This document shows, piece after piece, positions 1-12,245 of a stretch of DNA of 64,000 nt. The stretch is from positions 23,143,805-23,207,804 of the forward strand of contig OW121856.1 in NCBI GenBank assembly GCA_933228895.1, written 5' to 3'. Source of the stretch: Platycnemis pennipes (lineage: Eukaryota > Arthropoda > Insecta > Odonata > Platycnemididae). Each line of letters starts with the position of its first letter. Position 1 is the stretch's first letter. Position numbers and translations under genes: made by a program. The notes under the pieces are model-generated. The model did not search any database and had not been told where the DNA came from. It saw only the letters and a list, made by a program, of their open reading frames with translations.

Positions 1-1607
1 AGTATCTGCTAAATTTATTTTCCTGTACATATTTTTAAGTAGGTATGATTATGTGGGCTTTTATTTCTTGCATGACAGTTTTTTTAATGAAGTACATTTA
101 TCATAGATTCCACGTGAGTGTAATTTCAAAATTTGTTAAGTTCGGTTCAGTGACATTTCTTTTATGTACTAACATGTATTGTTTGTCATTTTGTTGGATA
201 GAAGTTGTCTTACCATAATTAAGCCATTACAGAAGTTGGAAAATAATCTGGGCACTAATATAGCTTCCTAAGGTCAATGCATCTCACGAGTAAAATAACC
301 ATGTGAAAAAGTAACTGGAGTCCTTCCTAAGGGAATTTTTCACACAGCTCAGGATAGCAAAATCTGAAGTAACATTTTATTTTGTACTTTTAGGGCACTG
401 TGATCCTTGCTAGACCCAATCATCTGTATAGTTTAAATGTATAGGATAAACTCCTTGGTCTTTTTCTCCTGGAAAAAAACTCACATTATTCATACCGATT
501 TCATAGGTTTATATTGATCTCCTTTTTTTGCATGAGTTCATTAGTATTAACATACGCATGCAAGGCTTGTAGGTACTGGCATGGGATTTTCTCTTCATGA
601 ACTCTGATTTATTTTGTGAGTCTCTCTTGAAGGCCGCTACTCACAATTAACTGTAGAGAGGTAGAGTAAATAAATGTAGATAATTCTTATCTGACCTATG
701 GTTTTTTTTCATATCTGGAACTGAGTGGGTTTTGTGAATTTTTTACTTCCCCTTCCTCTCAAAAATTGGTGGCACAAAAAAATCCTTTCAAGTTTTGTTC
801 TAATTTTTGACTATTGCCTCATTATTTTTTCCTGTTTACTTAAAGTAGTTCTTTTGTATGAAAGCCCTATTTTTTTGTCTGCTCTTAAATATAAGTTTCA
901 GCTTTAGGTTTGGTAGAGTACAGATTTTAAGCCTGGTATATTTAGACTACTGAATTATAAACATTGGCATCTGCAAAAGTAGGATGTAGTGCTTTCATTG
1001 AATGAAAATTAATTAGTAGTTTTAAGGTTTCTATAGAAGTTTCATGTTTGTTGAAGTCTAAAAGGTGTTTGCATTCATATAATAACTGGTTGTTGTTAAT
1101 GTGAATTAAAACTAAATGAAGTAAAATAGTTTTTTGGTAGTAATTATTGACATCATATAATGCTTTATAATATTATAACTTATTTTTTGCATCACTTTAG
1201 GTGGTAGAATGCACTTGTAGGGCTGTTACTAATGTGGCTTATTAAGCAAATAAGACAAATTTGCACCACTGTACATCTATTTTACTATGCAAAATTGAGC
1301 TCTACCATTCATTAATGACCCTCCTATTTTAATGAATATTGAATTCTTCCTTAGGTTATTTGTTAGATACTATGAAATGAAATTAATTTTTTTTAATAGT
1401 TTACCATTTCAAACTGTTTTCAATAACCCCAGCCAAGTTTAATGCTTTCACATCACTCTTATAGAGAAATAAGTCCTCTTGAGAATGATGTGAGATGTTG
1501 AAACCAGTGTGGAAAACTATAAAGTTTATATCATTTCATAATATCCTCCAAATTCCACAAAGTGTCCTGGCACTCCATTAAAGTTATTCCTAAAGCCTGT
1601 TCTGTAT
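1..1607. other. AT-rich non-coding DNA, nothing recognised
   Basis: I see no coding frame with exon-like composition, no splice-bounded frame and no recognisable repeat. It probably belongs to an intron or upstream region of the gene whose exon starts at 4222. Confidence 0.4.
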
Positions 1608-2608
1608 GGTCCAATTTATCAGCCAATCCATTGCAAATTGGATTGCGTGCCTCTTGACACATACCAATTTCACTACCAACCCTAATCCCATAATCTCATC
1701 AAAAATTTCCAATTCAATATTGGATTGTAGAACACATTGGGTGCTTTCAATTTGTGGCTACAGCCAGCAATAGATACAGCATTGGGTGCTTTCAATTTAG
1801 CTGGATCGCCAGCTTCTGGAGACCCTCTGCTCTGAGGAGAGTCGAAGAGATGAAAAGCTATTTCCATAATATGAAATCATGTCAACCGATGTAACAACAA
1901 AGTATCAACAATATTTTATTGTAAAAATGCAGACACAGGGAAGGTATTCTACGGCATTTATCAATCAGAACCCCAAAAATACTGTGATTTCATTCCACTA
2001 ACATGTTAAATAAATTATTAAAATCAATCACAAAACCTTTTACCGAGCAAAATTGGTGAATTTTATGACTGATTCAAACTTAACCGGGCAATTCCTTTGT
2101 TGCTACTTTCTTAATAATTCTCCAATTCCCTGAACTGACTGGTCATGCTCAAAAAGCCGGTGCCAGCTGTGTTTCATTTCATTTGCATCCTGGCAATGGA
2201 CGGCACCTTCATTCGATAATCGGCTATTGCTGCACCAAAATGAAAAGCACCCATTCTTTTTTCGGATCGCCAATCTCCAATCAGAGGTTAGCATTGCTGT
2301 AGCCTGGTGACCAAAACAGCAACACATATCAATGCTGCTTCTTCAGCATTCATTTCAGGGAAGTTTTTAGCTTAAATTTTCTTTTTTGGATGCTTATAAT
2401 GCTTATGATTATAAAAAATACTTTTATTTCCATCTTCTATCTTGTATTCATTAAACCAGCATCTCACAATGTTCTGTTTTAATATGATGCGGCATACTCA
2501 TGCAGGCTATGTGAGCATTGCTATGACCAATACTGATGGTGTCATGCGGATAATTTTCAATCCAATACTGATATGTTTGTGTCAATTTATTGGGCAATAA
2601 ATTGGACC
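1608..2608. mobile_element. Putative non-autonomous TIR element (MITE-like), about 1 kb
   Basis: The left end (1608-1627) begins GGTCCAATTTAT and the right end, reverse-complemented (2589-2608), begins with the same 12 bases. After three mismatches both continue CCAAT. The right end also contains a perfect 10 bp inverted repeat with a 2 bp spacer (2583-2604). Inside, the 19-base string at 1735-1753 recurs at 1780-1798, a 45 bp tandem duplication. No transposase frame is visible and the target duplication is unclear, so this could be an old palindromic repeat rather than a transposon. Confidence 0.35.
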
Positions 2609-4221
2609 ATGTCAAATGGGTTTTGGCTCATCAATATCATCTAACTAATGATGAAGTCTTAAATCAAGCGTGAGAAGAAGTAGACCCAGGACAATCATGG
2701 TCTGGTTGAATTTTGTATCACTAAAATGTTAGTTTTTGTTTCATAATATGAGTGCTGCAATTTTGTACAATGAAGGATTTTTGCAAAATAACAGAAAGGT
2801 TAATTTAAATTAAATTCCTCCTATTTTCATTGAAATCTCTGGAAAATAACTGCCTCTGTCCATCAAATTTTTCATATTTATACTGTTGGAAAGGAGCAAA
2901 AAGTTACATGTGCAAGTTTCCAGTATTTAAATGCAGGACTTGCATTGCACTCATTCCTGCAATGGTTTTGGTCTCATGGTGCCAAAGGATTATGAATACA
3001 AGTGTCATATATAGCTATTGTGAGTACTTTTTATTCGTTCATTGTCCGTTTATGCCATTTATCTTGTGAGGAGAATATTAAGGAGTGTTTCATAGAGGTT
3101 CAATTTGGATGATTGTCAATTTTTGGGATTCAATGGTTGAGGATTGCTTTTAAGCTGGCAGAGTTATGAGAGGAAAGGGGCTGTTAAGGGGATAATGTTG
3201 GGATGTAGTGTGAACTATCTTCTTTGGTATTACTACTCTTCCGTAATCAAAATTACATCTTGCCTCTTTACATTCATTCATACCACTGACAGCACTTTTT
3301 TCTGAATGCCTGAAAAAGGTTCTCAATGAGCGATAAAATTGCTGCTATTGTCATTGTGCCTATGTGATATGATGGTATGGACCTGAAGTCCTCATAGGGT
3401 ATGGTGTTAAAGCATATAAATTAGTATGCAATTAAGGTTGTAAACAATACTTGAGAAAGAAAGCAATTACATGATTTGATGCATGAAATTGAATCCACTT
3501 AATCATAAGGCCTCCACTGGGCAAAGTTTTGTCATTTTAGGTTTCAGTATTTTCAGGACACTATTTTTAATTTAAACTCTGCCTCTGATATGAATGTAGC
3601 TCAATATATTTTCTGTGATTTGTTAAATTAGCATTAACGTTGAGCACAGTGAAACGATCTGAAATTAGAAGTATTATGCAATACTTTTATGTATATACAT
3701 ATTCTAAACTTTATAAAGACTTTCTTAGTGAAATGATAGTTTGGAAATGTTTCTAAAATATCTCCCCTTGGACTCAAATTGCTCAGATCACAGTTTCACC
3801 AACATTGCAGTCAGGGAAACTGATGTTCAAGAGGCATGGACAAAACTCGAAACTACTATTTATAGCAAATGATAATTTTCATTTGTTCAAATTTTGTTTA
3901 ATTTTAAAATCCTAGAGGAATTATAAAAATATATTTGGAAATTTATCCAATACTTCCTCACCCTATGTGAAGGACATTATATGGAAGCTGAATATGATTT
4001 AAAGCAATAAAAGAGGAACTATCTAGTTAAATGGTTAAAATCTCCCCTGGAAATAAAATTAGCCATCCCCATCCATGGCTGTGAAATAATGTTATTCATT
4101 TCAAATCACATTGATTTATATTTTAGGAAGCCTTTAAGGTACGTTTTTATTTACTTTGTAATATCAATGGTACAATATCTCACTGTGAGATATAATTCCA
4201 GGTATGAATTCTCTGCCTTAG
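2609..4221. other. Non-coding, probably intron upstream of exon 4222
   Basis: AT-rich sequence without recognisable genes. The frame that is open after 4222 is closed by a TGA at 4205-4207, just upstream of the predicted acceptor, as expected for an intron. Confidence 0.4.
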
Positions 4222-4877
4222 GTTTCCAAGTCACCAGGGTTCTTCTGGACGCCGATCTAGTGCTGCCCCTGCTCTTATGAGTGACGCAACCCACCAGCAG
4301 AGCCGTTCCAAACCCTCATCGTCGGCAACCAGGCATCAGCGACGCACTAGTGTTCCGTTCACAATCATCCCGACGCAGATGCCTCCCCCTCTACCAGATG
4401 CCATGAATGTTGACCCCATCCCGACAGACTTTACCCCTCCGGTGCCGGCTGAGTTTGCCAACCCCATCCTACCGGAGGATGAGGAGAGAGAATTGGAGGA
4501 GGCCCATCACCACCAGGTGGAAGCGGTGAAGGCATTCCGGCACCACCAGCAGTCCCACTTCCCGGCAATTGAGTCGCACAGGATGTACCCGATTGATACA
4601 GGGTTCTCGCACCCACCACCCCCACCCTCGTTCTCCAACCCCTCAATCCTGGACGACCCATACATCAAGGACACAGACATGTACATGGGGATGAGTGGGG
4701 GTCGTAGGGGCAGTGGGAGGAGGGATGTGTTAGAGGGAAGGCCCATAGTTTGTGTGGGCAGCCGAAGGGACAGTGGGCATGCCTCTGAGGAAGGCTTGGA
4801 CAGTAGTGGGGGTGGCTATGGGGGAAAGGAACTCGGAGCATCCTCCCCCAACGTTTCCAGAGCCATCCACGAAGGGG
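4222..4877 (+). CDS. Internal exon of an unidentified large protein (Pro/Ser/His-rich)
   Basis: A 656 bp exon bounded by an acceptor (CTCTGCCTTAG before 4222) and a consensus donor (GG then GTAAGTGG at 4878). The frame is open throughout from FPSHQGSSGRRSS at codon 4223 to HEGG at the 3' end. The composition is clearly coding: GC-rich against AT-rich flanks, and low complexity with Ser, Pro (PPPPP run near 4617-4640), Gly, acidic EEDERELEE-type and HHHQ segments. It ends one base into a codon, which the exon at 9864 completes exactly, giving HEGG-EEDMNV. It reads as a disordered, phosphorylatable linker region (RRDSGHASEE, RRGSGRR) of a signalling or scaffold protein. The ATG at 4277 is internal, since the frame continues upstream to the acceptor. 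I cannot name the family. Confidence 0.7.
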
Positions 4878-5256
4878 GTAAGTGGCCAATTCTCACCTGC
4901 ATCCTTTAAAATTTGTGAATAAGTTAAAAATATTGTCCGATTATTAATAGCCATGGATTAGTTACTTGCATGAATGGTTATTACTTCAACAAATATTCTT
5001 TGGGAAGGTTTTTTCATTATGACTTTTATGTTAATCATATCATTTGCCAATTTTACAAAACATAGTGTTATACATAGCCGATTATGTTTCAACAGCTAAG
5101 GGTTCATCTTCAGTAGACATGATAAAAATGCCTTAGGCATTGAAATACATGTTGTGCATCAGATGGCACAATGCAAATAGTGGACAGTACATCTTGTGCC
5201 TGGTTTAATTTTAATCCTTAATTAAGTGAGGGTGTCATAAAAAATGATCCCTAGAC

Positions 5257-5283
5257 TACCAGTTAAACTGGTTTTAACTGGTA
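5257..5283. repeat. Small inverted repeat, 11 bp arms
   Basis: The arms TACCAGTTAAA and TTTAACTGGTA are perfect complements with a 5 bp spacer. A further copy of the motif follows directly (AACCAGTTAAAC). Confidence 0.7.
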
Positions 5284-5991
5284 AACCAGTTAAACACCAG
5301 ACTAAATCTTATGGTTTTCCTTCTAAGTTCAGGATCTTAGAAGGCACAGGTAATCTATCTGCAATGACTACAAAGATTGACATTGGCTTTTGCCTCAAAT
5401 AAAGCCTGTATTTTGATAATAAGTTCAAGTAATCAGTAGAACCTTTCATAGGTAAAAATTTTCTGTACGATCAAGTTAAATGTGCATTTAATTGTAAACT
5501 CATAGATACAAAGGCAAATAATATTTTGGCAACACAGTGACTATGGTCAAAATATTTACCAATGTGTACTTATTCATTAGTCTTTACTAGCTTTCTGTTT
5601 TCTTCTTTCTGCTCTATGCTGCTTACTTCTTCTTTACTTTCAATACTTTAAGTACTACTAAAGTTTTGTTCCTATCTTTACAGAGACCAGTATAATTTAA
5701 ATATGTAGTGATAAATATGTTCCTGTAAAATCTTATAAGATATGTAGGTGCCTAATATAATAAATATGGCATCATGCAATAAATCATATAATGAGTTAGT
5801 GAATAAGTATTTGCTGAAGAAAAAATTAGAAAAAAATATCAACTACTTTAATATGAAGTATTTGAATTTCAAACATTGGAAAATTTATGCAAATGACTCT
5901 TATTCATTTATAGATAAAGAAGCTGGTGTTTTTCCAGCATGTAGACTAAATGTATAGCTCTTATGTATGTAATGTGTGCCTGAGGGGAAGG

Positions 5992-6097
5992 TTGAATCAT
6001 TCAAGATTGATTCAGGTACATAACTAAGGACTCACTTGCATGGTATTACGTTGCATTTGGAATTATTGTGTACCAAAATCAATCTCGAATGATTCAA
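5992..6097. repeat. Foldback repeat (29 bp arms)
   Basis: The arms at 5992-6020 and 6069-6097 pair with about four mismatches in 29. Both begin TTGAATCATTC on their own strands. A diverged relative lies at 6433-6538, so this looks like a foldback MITE family. Confidence 0.6.
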
Positions 6098-6105
6098 GAA
6101 CGCCT

Positions 6106-6244
6106 CACCAGGTCAGGAATGCCATTGTTGCTGACCTTTCGATGAACAACTCATTCTTTGTCCTCAGTGCTAAGGATGTCCTTTAAGAGCAATGGATGAG
6201 TCGTTCATCAAAAGGTGGGCAACAATGTAATTCTTGACCTAGTG
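6106..6244. repeat. Foldback repeat with arms of about 45-50 bp
   Basis: 6106-6155 and 6195-6244 are imperfect reverse complements around a spacer of about 40 bp. Both arms contain CATTGTTG and GATGAAC. It abuts the foldback at 5992-6097 and has no coding content. Confidence 0.6.
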
Positions 6245-6432
6245 GAGATCATGAGAGCTCTATATTTTGTTCATATATTAGTTGATAACCCAATTTTGGA
6301 AATTAGTAGCTCTAGTTTGTTGCAAAATTGCAATAACTGAAAAGAAGACAAAATTTTGTGATTTTCTCTATCTGTATGTAATTGACATTTCCAATGCCTT
6401 GAAAGCTAGACTGGGGGAAGGAGGGGATGTGC

Positions 6433-6538
6433 TTCAATCATTAGAGATTAACATCGGTGCATAACAAACGATGCACTTGTATTATTTTACATTGTGTTAA
6501 GGATTATTCTGTACCTGAATTAATCTGAAACCATTCAA
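6433..6538. repeat. Second, diverged copy of the 5992 foldback family
   Basis: Its left end TTCAATCATTAGAGATTAA and reverse-complemented right end resemble each other and the ends of 5992-6097. The central part also aligns loosely (GCACTTGTATTATTTTACATT against GCATGGTATTACGTTGCATT). Confidence 0.45.
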
Positions 6539-6645
6539 TCACACTCCCCAGCATGACTATTTAAAAACAGTTGGTGAAGGTATATTGTTGCAGTTTCATT
6601 GAATATAACCAAAATGTCAATTTTAAAAAAATTTAATATGCCCGG

Positions 6646-8708
6646 TAGTGATGGACGGATCCAAGTTTTTTGTCGGATCCGGAACTGGATCCTTGCCTGG
6701 GTTTCCGATCTTTATCTCAGTTTCGGATCCTTAGTTTCAGATACTCGATTCTGAATTTCATTCCTTTTCTAATCCTAAATTTTTAATAAAGGTATATATA
6801 AAAACAGAAAAAATAGAAATACCAAAAACAGGTAAATTTATTGTAGAAATATCAACTTCCTATCATCTATGAGGATTATATTTACCTGGATCAGGATTTA
6901 CAGATGCAATAACTACCTATAACTTGTTACTTCTAATGTAAAGTTCACTTTCCTTATCACATACTCATCAAGCAATACATTCTTTAAACCCGTAACCCTA
7001 TTCTTTAGAGTGCAGTTAAAAGAAACCTTATAAGTTTATTTTCATTAATGAAGGAATTATTTTCCAATTATTAATCAAATCCTTGATTGCTTTCAAATAA
7101 TGTTTTTAGAAACACAAAAAAATTTTTAATGCGGCCAAGAGATCCCATTTATGGAATATCTGGGGATTCCATTTTTAAGATGAAAAAATTATTATAGAAT
7201 ATCACTAAACTAACAATTTTGCATTGTCTTATTAATAATAAACTTTAAAATGAAATTTGAGCATCATGTACTCCTAAGGGGAGGTTGTGTAACTCTGATC
7301 TTGAAATGAGATTAACCTTTTTTCATGCTACTAGAAGCAAAATTTAAAAAAATATTTCGGATTTTTTCTCCATTGACCTGGGTTTGCAAGAAAAAAGTAG
7401 AATGACATGAGGGGAACCTGCATTCTCCAAACTCGGGTAAGCCGACAATAACAGAGTGGACTGCAGGTAATGAAGTTCGATTCTTACGCTGTTTAAAATT
7501 TTTCTTTCAACCATTGAATAAAAAACTTTTATCATCCTTCATTTCCAACTTTTGTCTGTGGACGCTGACTTTTTTGTACTTCTATCGCTTCAACTGGATT
7601 TACAAATGCGTCACTCAAAATACACTGTAAAGTTAACGTAATGATTCCATGATTTAATTCTGTAACTTAAATGTTTTCCAATCATTTCCTTTCGCCAAAT
7701 TTAATTATTTTTTTTACTTATAATTTGGCATGAAATTTCTGATAATCTACTTAACTTAACTGCCTACTAGTATTACCCTAGGAATACAGCACGGCTGTAT
7801 TCTTAGGTAGCGTTAAGGATCGAACTCGCGACTGGCATTACACTAGGCCTCATTTTTAACAACTACGCTCTCATAGGTTCACGGGAATCTGGCGAATGTA
7901 GGCGACCAGCATGACATTCGGCTTAATTTTTTTCTCACACATGCGGGCCTATGGAGAAAGAGGTCAAGACGAGTATTTTTTATTTTATTTTCCTCGTTTG
8001 TGGCACGGAAAAATTCTTCTTCTCATTTCGTGATCCGAATTGCTTAACCTCTCCTTGTTGGTATCTACCATACGTACATTCCATTCGCGGGGCGCATCGA
8101 TCACGAGGCCGCGAGATGTTAAAATCTCCGATCCGGATCTGAATTTTTACTGTCCTCGGATATGATTTCAGTAGCGAATGAAATGAAAGACCCGTGGATC
8201 TTTGGATCCAACCTGACCATCCTTAATTTATGAGTGGTACATTTGTAAATCTAATTTAAACAACAAAGTATAATAAAGTGAGTATTCAGATGTAATGGTT
8301 TGAAATTGAATATGATAACATTTTCGATGCAGTGACTGAAAGAAAAAATTAAACTGCGATTGGGATCGAACTTCGCAATGAATGTAGGCTACCCGCGTGA
8401 CATAATACGTTTTTTTTCCCGCGATACGGGGGTAATGGGGGCAAAAAGTCATATTTCTTTATTTTGCTTCTGGTTGCACGGGAACGTTTTCATCTAATTA
8501 TGTGACCTTAGTTACACATCCTCTTCTTGTCAATATCTACCGCACCTACATTCCATTCACGGGGCACTTCGATCGCTAAGCCGCGAAAATTTAAAATCTA
8601 CGATCCGGATCCGATTTTACACAGTGTCTTTGGATCCGAATCCAGAACCGAGAAAAATGAAAGATCCGCGGATCTTTGGATCCGACGGATCCGATCCGGC
8701 CATCACTA
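6646..8708 (+). mobile_element. hAT-type non-autonomous element F1, composite, in the intron
   Basis: The left end reads TAGTGATGGACGGATCC and the reverse-complemented right end reads TAGTGATGGCCGGATCGG. It is flanked by 8 bp direct repeats with one mismatch, ATGCCCGG (6638-6645) and ATGCCAGG (8709-8716). TIRs plus an 8 bp duplication are the hAT signature. There is no transposase. The ends are dense in GGATCC/GGATCG. A degenerate internal end (TAAGGATGGTCAGGTTGG, reverse strand, 8209-8226) divides it into two related units, 7340-8226 and 8227-8708. Reverse-strand tRNA B-box-like motifs (GTTCGATCC or close) occur near 7480, 7810 and 8360. An inverted, truncated copy lies at 58122-59404. Confidence 0.75.
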
Positions 8709-8716
8709 ATGCCAGG

Positions 8717-9863
8717 GTATTTTTGCTATTGAAAATGTGCAATTCAGTGCACGATAATGTGATTTTCCTGTTATGGTTGCAGTGGTGCATAAGTAGCTCT
8801 TCTCAACTCTTGGCAAATCTTGGTAAGTGCTCAGAAGAGGATAGTTTATATGTTACTTTTATTCTCTGTTACCTTTTGTTAATCATTAATTTTTCAAATG
8901 TTACTCTCCCAAATGGTTAATATAGCAGTGTAGAAATGATGAAAAAGCAATAATAACTTTTACATTCCATTAGCTGTTACATTCTAAATTTGAGATAAGG
9001 ATCTGTCATTTTGTAAAAAAAATGTATTCACTAGGTCAAACAAAGGTACTACTAACAAAACAGCAAAATTGCCTTCTTACCACCTCTATTCACTCAAATA
9101 TGTTAGTAGTACAATTTTTCTTTTCTGGAGTATGTGTCAGCTGTAAAGTTAGTACTCATTCTTATTAAGAATTTATGAAGTGCCATACAAAGCCTTCCAT
9201 TGTGATCCTGCACATTCTCCTGTTGGTGTCATTGTACACCATGCATTAGATGAGGATGACCCTTATTGGTATAATCCGCAAGGAATGTTTTATATATTTT
9301 ATCTTTGCATATCGAGCATGTTATTTAGTGCTCCCAGGGTTAAACTTCTTCCTACCTAATACATAGTATATTCAATAAAAAAAGTTTTACAATATTGCAT
9401 TTATAGCACTGTCCAAATGCAGCTAAATATATTGAAAATAGCATTGAAAAAATAAAATTAAGAAAACCATTAAAAAAAATTTGTTTTTCTCTATTCACTA
9501 AGGGAAAAGCAATCTATGAATACCTAATGGATTGTACTAATCAACTAAAATTATTGCATTTCCCTTATTGCTATCTAGATAAGATAAATGCAGGTTGCAC
9601 AGTTAAACCAAGAGACGTTTTTGATGAGACTTTCATTTTTCATTTGGGTTATTCTAGAGCAGGTGATCAAATTGTTTAATGATGCAGCCATAATATACAG
9701 TAAACACTACTTGCACACCAAATAACCCTTTTGTTAATGCAATCAGCAAAATACAGAATATGTGTTTATATCATATACATATTCTCTAAAGAAGGTCAGT
9801 CACTGACTCCAGACTTTAAGGATTCCACATTATTTCTAATTCCGTTTCCACATCTGCTTTCAG
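8717..9863. other. Intron sequence without recognisable features
   Basis: AT-rich. I found no repeat ends or exon here apart from the acceptor at its 3' end. Confidence 0.4.
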
Positions 9864-10269
9864 AGGAGGATATGAATGTGATCCAGCGCTCGGTCTCCGA
9901 GCGTAGCAGAGAGAGGGCTGCTGGGTCCCTTCGGGGTCAAGGGAGCACAATACCACTGGGTCATGTGCAGAGCACACCGGATGTGGCACGCCTCTGCCAC
10001 CGGCACCAGGGCAAATGCTGTCCACATGGGACAGGTGTCACCTCCAGCGGTCATCACCACCACCACCACCAGAACCACAATAACAACCGTGGCATGAACA
10101 ACAATGGCTCGAGTGATGCGGACTTGGACCTTGCAATACTCCCCATATTCCAGAAGCTCTTGAGCGAGAGACATAAGAGTAAGCGTGGAGGTGGGGGTGG
10201 GGCTGGTGGTGGAACTTCTTATTCGATAGCTTCATGTCCCAACATCTCTATCAAGTGTGACATAGTTGA
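9864..10269 (+). CDS. Internal (or last) exon of the same unidentified protein (His/Asn/Gly-rich)
   Basis: It follows an excellent acceptor (CCACATCTGCTTTCAG). Its first two bases complete the codon left by the 4222-4877 exon and the frame continues EDMNVIQRSVSERSRERAAG. It contains a Cys/His cluster (CHRHQGKCCPHG), a run of six His followed by QNHNNN, a helical stretch DLDLAILPIFQKLLSERHK and a Gly-rich spacer. It ends with SIASCPNISIKCDIVE, which looks like the start of a folded region. A weak donor (GA then GTATCT at 10270) would end the exon in phase 2. If it is not used, the frame stops at TGA 10277-10279 after VEYL and this would be the terminal exon. I favour splicing because the last residues look like the beginning of a domain. 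Family unknown. Confidence 0.68.
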
Positions 10270-12175
10270 GTATCTGTGATTTAGTGTGTTATATTTTCAT
10301 TCCATAATACTTTTGTCTTTCAAATCCATGCCATAGTGAGTGAATCACGATGTGCAGAGAACATGAAAACTTTTTACAAGGTGGTTTTAAGGGACTCTTT
10401 CAAGTCAAGAGAAGGAGAGAAAGCTACAGACCTAGCAATCCAAAATAGGAGATGAAAATTGCATAGTTTTAATTGTGGATAAAAGATGTGCAAGTGGTAT
10501 GTGTGTCTAAAATAATTTATTGTTTCTTTTGGTGTGAATGGAATGTTTGGAGCTAGGAATCGTTGCTTTAGATTATGCAAGTTGTAAAAGGAAGGGTTCT
10601 GCTATTCCTGTCAGCGAGAGAAACTGATGATGCAGAATCATATATACAAAATGCTCAAAATGGCAAAATGAACTGCCTCTTGTGAAGAACATGTTAGCAA
10701 TATCAGGAGCTCAAACATTGCATAAATTGCATTTGAAGATTTAATTTTATGTTCGTGTTGAAGACTCCATCCCAAATAGCACAGAAAACATTGAAAGTTG
10801 GGTTGAAAAAGTGAAGAGAAACCTAACTTTTTGCATGGGTCAATAGATTAGGTTAAAGGTCATAGGAGGAAAAGAGGCCAAAGATGTTTGCATCCTCAGG
10901 TAAGAATCTGGTTTGTATGAAAGCTGTTGCAGAGAAAGTTGACTGTTAAACATTTTTTTATGTTCCATCGCAAACCTTATTCTCTTCAACATATCAACTG
11001 GGGGTGTTTTTCTCCTTAAATTTGATGTATTTTCGGGTGCATAACTTGTCTGTTGATGTCACATTCAGTAATTTTTCAAAGCAATTTGCTTTGCATATTT
11101 GATCATTTAGAAATTGAATGTAATTTCAAATTACCCTGCTTGTCATTATTTTATAATCCCTCTCTTTTCAGTTTTCTTCCTCAATTTGTGATTTCAAAAT
11201 GGTTTGGAGGATCATAAGAATGCAAATCCTTTGTCAGCAGCAGATTTTGTTTAGAGTGGATTATTTGAACATGCATATTATGTATACCCGCATCATATAG
11301 TAAGTTAATTTAAGATGAGAGATTTACTTTTTTTAATATGACTAACATAGCGTAAATGTGAGTACTGACTGCCATTCATTCACATATTGGAGGTTATAAT
11401 ACATTAATATTTGAAATTGATTAAAAACCATGAAAATTCTAACCAGTTGCTCTAACAAGTTCACTGTGTGGATTTTAAGTCATTATAAAATTCAGTATTA
11501 ACATGTTAGTGACTTAAAAAATTAGTTATTTATTGTTTCTTTGTAATGAAATATCATTTTTCAGCTTCATTCACCTTTTATTTCATAAAATTCAACAAGG
11601 TTTTTTAACTATGTATAATTTTTATGGATGAAATATTTATGAAGTTGTTTTCTAAACGTCATTTAAAATGCATTTTTCAAGTAATTACCTAGTTTTTACA
11701 AAAACAAAGAAGGAAATTAGGTAGAAACTATTATTTATATTATTCAATTCAATATTATTTTATCATCTTGGCTATTTGGGTGAACATATTTTGTTTATCA
11801 TACATTATTTTCAAAGAATTTTATTTAATTATTGGGCTCGATAATTATTTCATATCAGGTACATACATCAAATCTAATATAAATGAATGGATTAATTTCA
11901 GAAAATCTCGATATTCAGCTTTTATTTGCAAGGAGATGGTTGCAAAGTATTTAACATGTAATAAGCTGTGACAAAGGTGAGTGAGGACAGTAAAAAATAT
12001 TTTCATTTAATTGTAAATAAACCAATAAGCCACAAAAATTTGGAAATTTATTTTTTGGCATATGCTATAAAGGACGTAAAATCAAAGGTGAAGTAATGGT
12101 TCATGACTCCAAATAATTATTAACAAATGCACCGGACCATTGCAAACTGTTTAATTTATTTTACTAAATATATAT
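10270..12175. other. Non-coding, probably downstream intron or 3' flank
   Basis: AT-rich. Short open frames here lack exon composition and splice sites. No repeat family recognised. Confidence 0.4.
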
Positions 12176-12245
12176 TTAACCCTTAGACTACCAACGGGAC
12201 ACATATGTCCCGATAAGGAGAAAAAAATGGTAGTGTAAGGGTTAA
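12176..12245. mobile_element. 70 bp palindromic mini-element M1
   Basis: Terminal 18 bp inverted repeats, TTAACCCTTAGACTACCA and its complement with one mismatch, enclose a second hairpin (GGGAC-ACATAT-GTCCC at 12196-12211). The second, longer element M2 at 50549-50674 starts with the same TTAACCCTT. Confidence 0.6.

Larger units (their letters stand above)
4878..9863 (+). other. Intron of about 5.0 kb between the two exons
   Basis: It starts GTAAGT and ends TGCTTTCAG. It is phase 1: the upstream exon donates one base of a codon and the downstream exon supplies two. It holds the foldback repeats at 5257-6538 and the 2.06 kb repeat F1 (6646-8708). The remainder is AT-rich with no further exon that I can support. 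Confidence 0.65.

Noticed and set aside
4222..10279. Assigning the two-exon protein to UNC-80/UNC-79 or another ion-channel accessory protein
   Set aside because: Only a vague impression; the visible motifs did not align with what I know of those families, so the gene is left unnamed.
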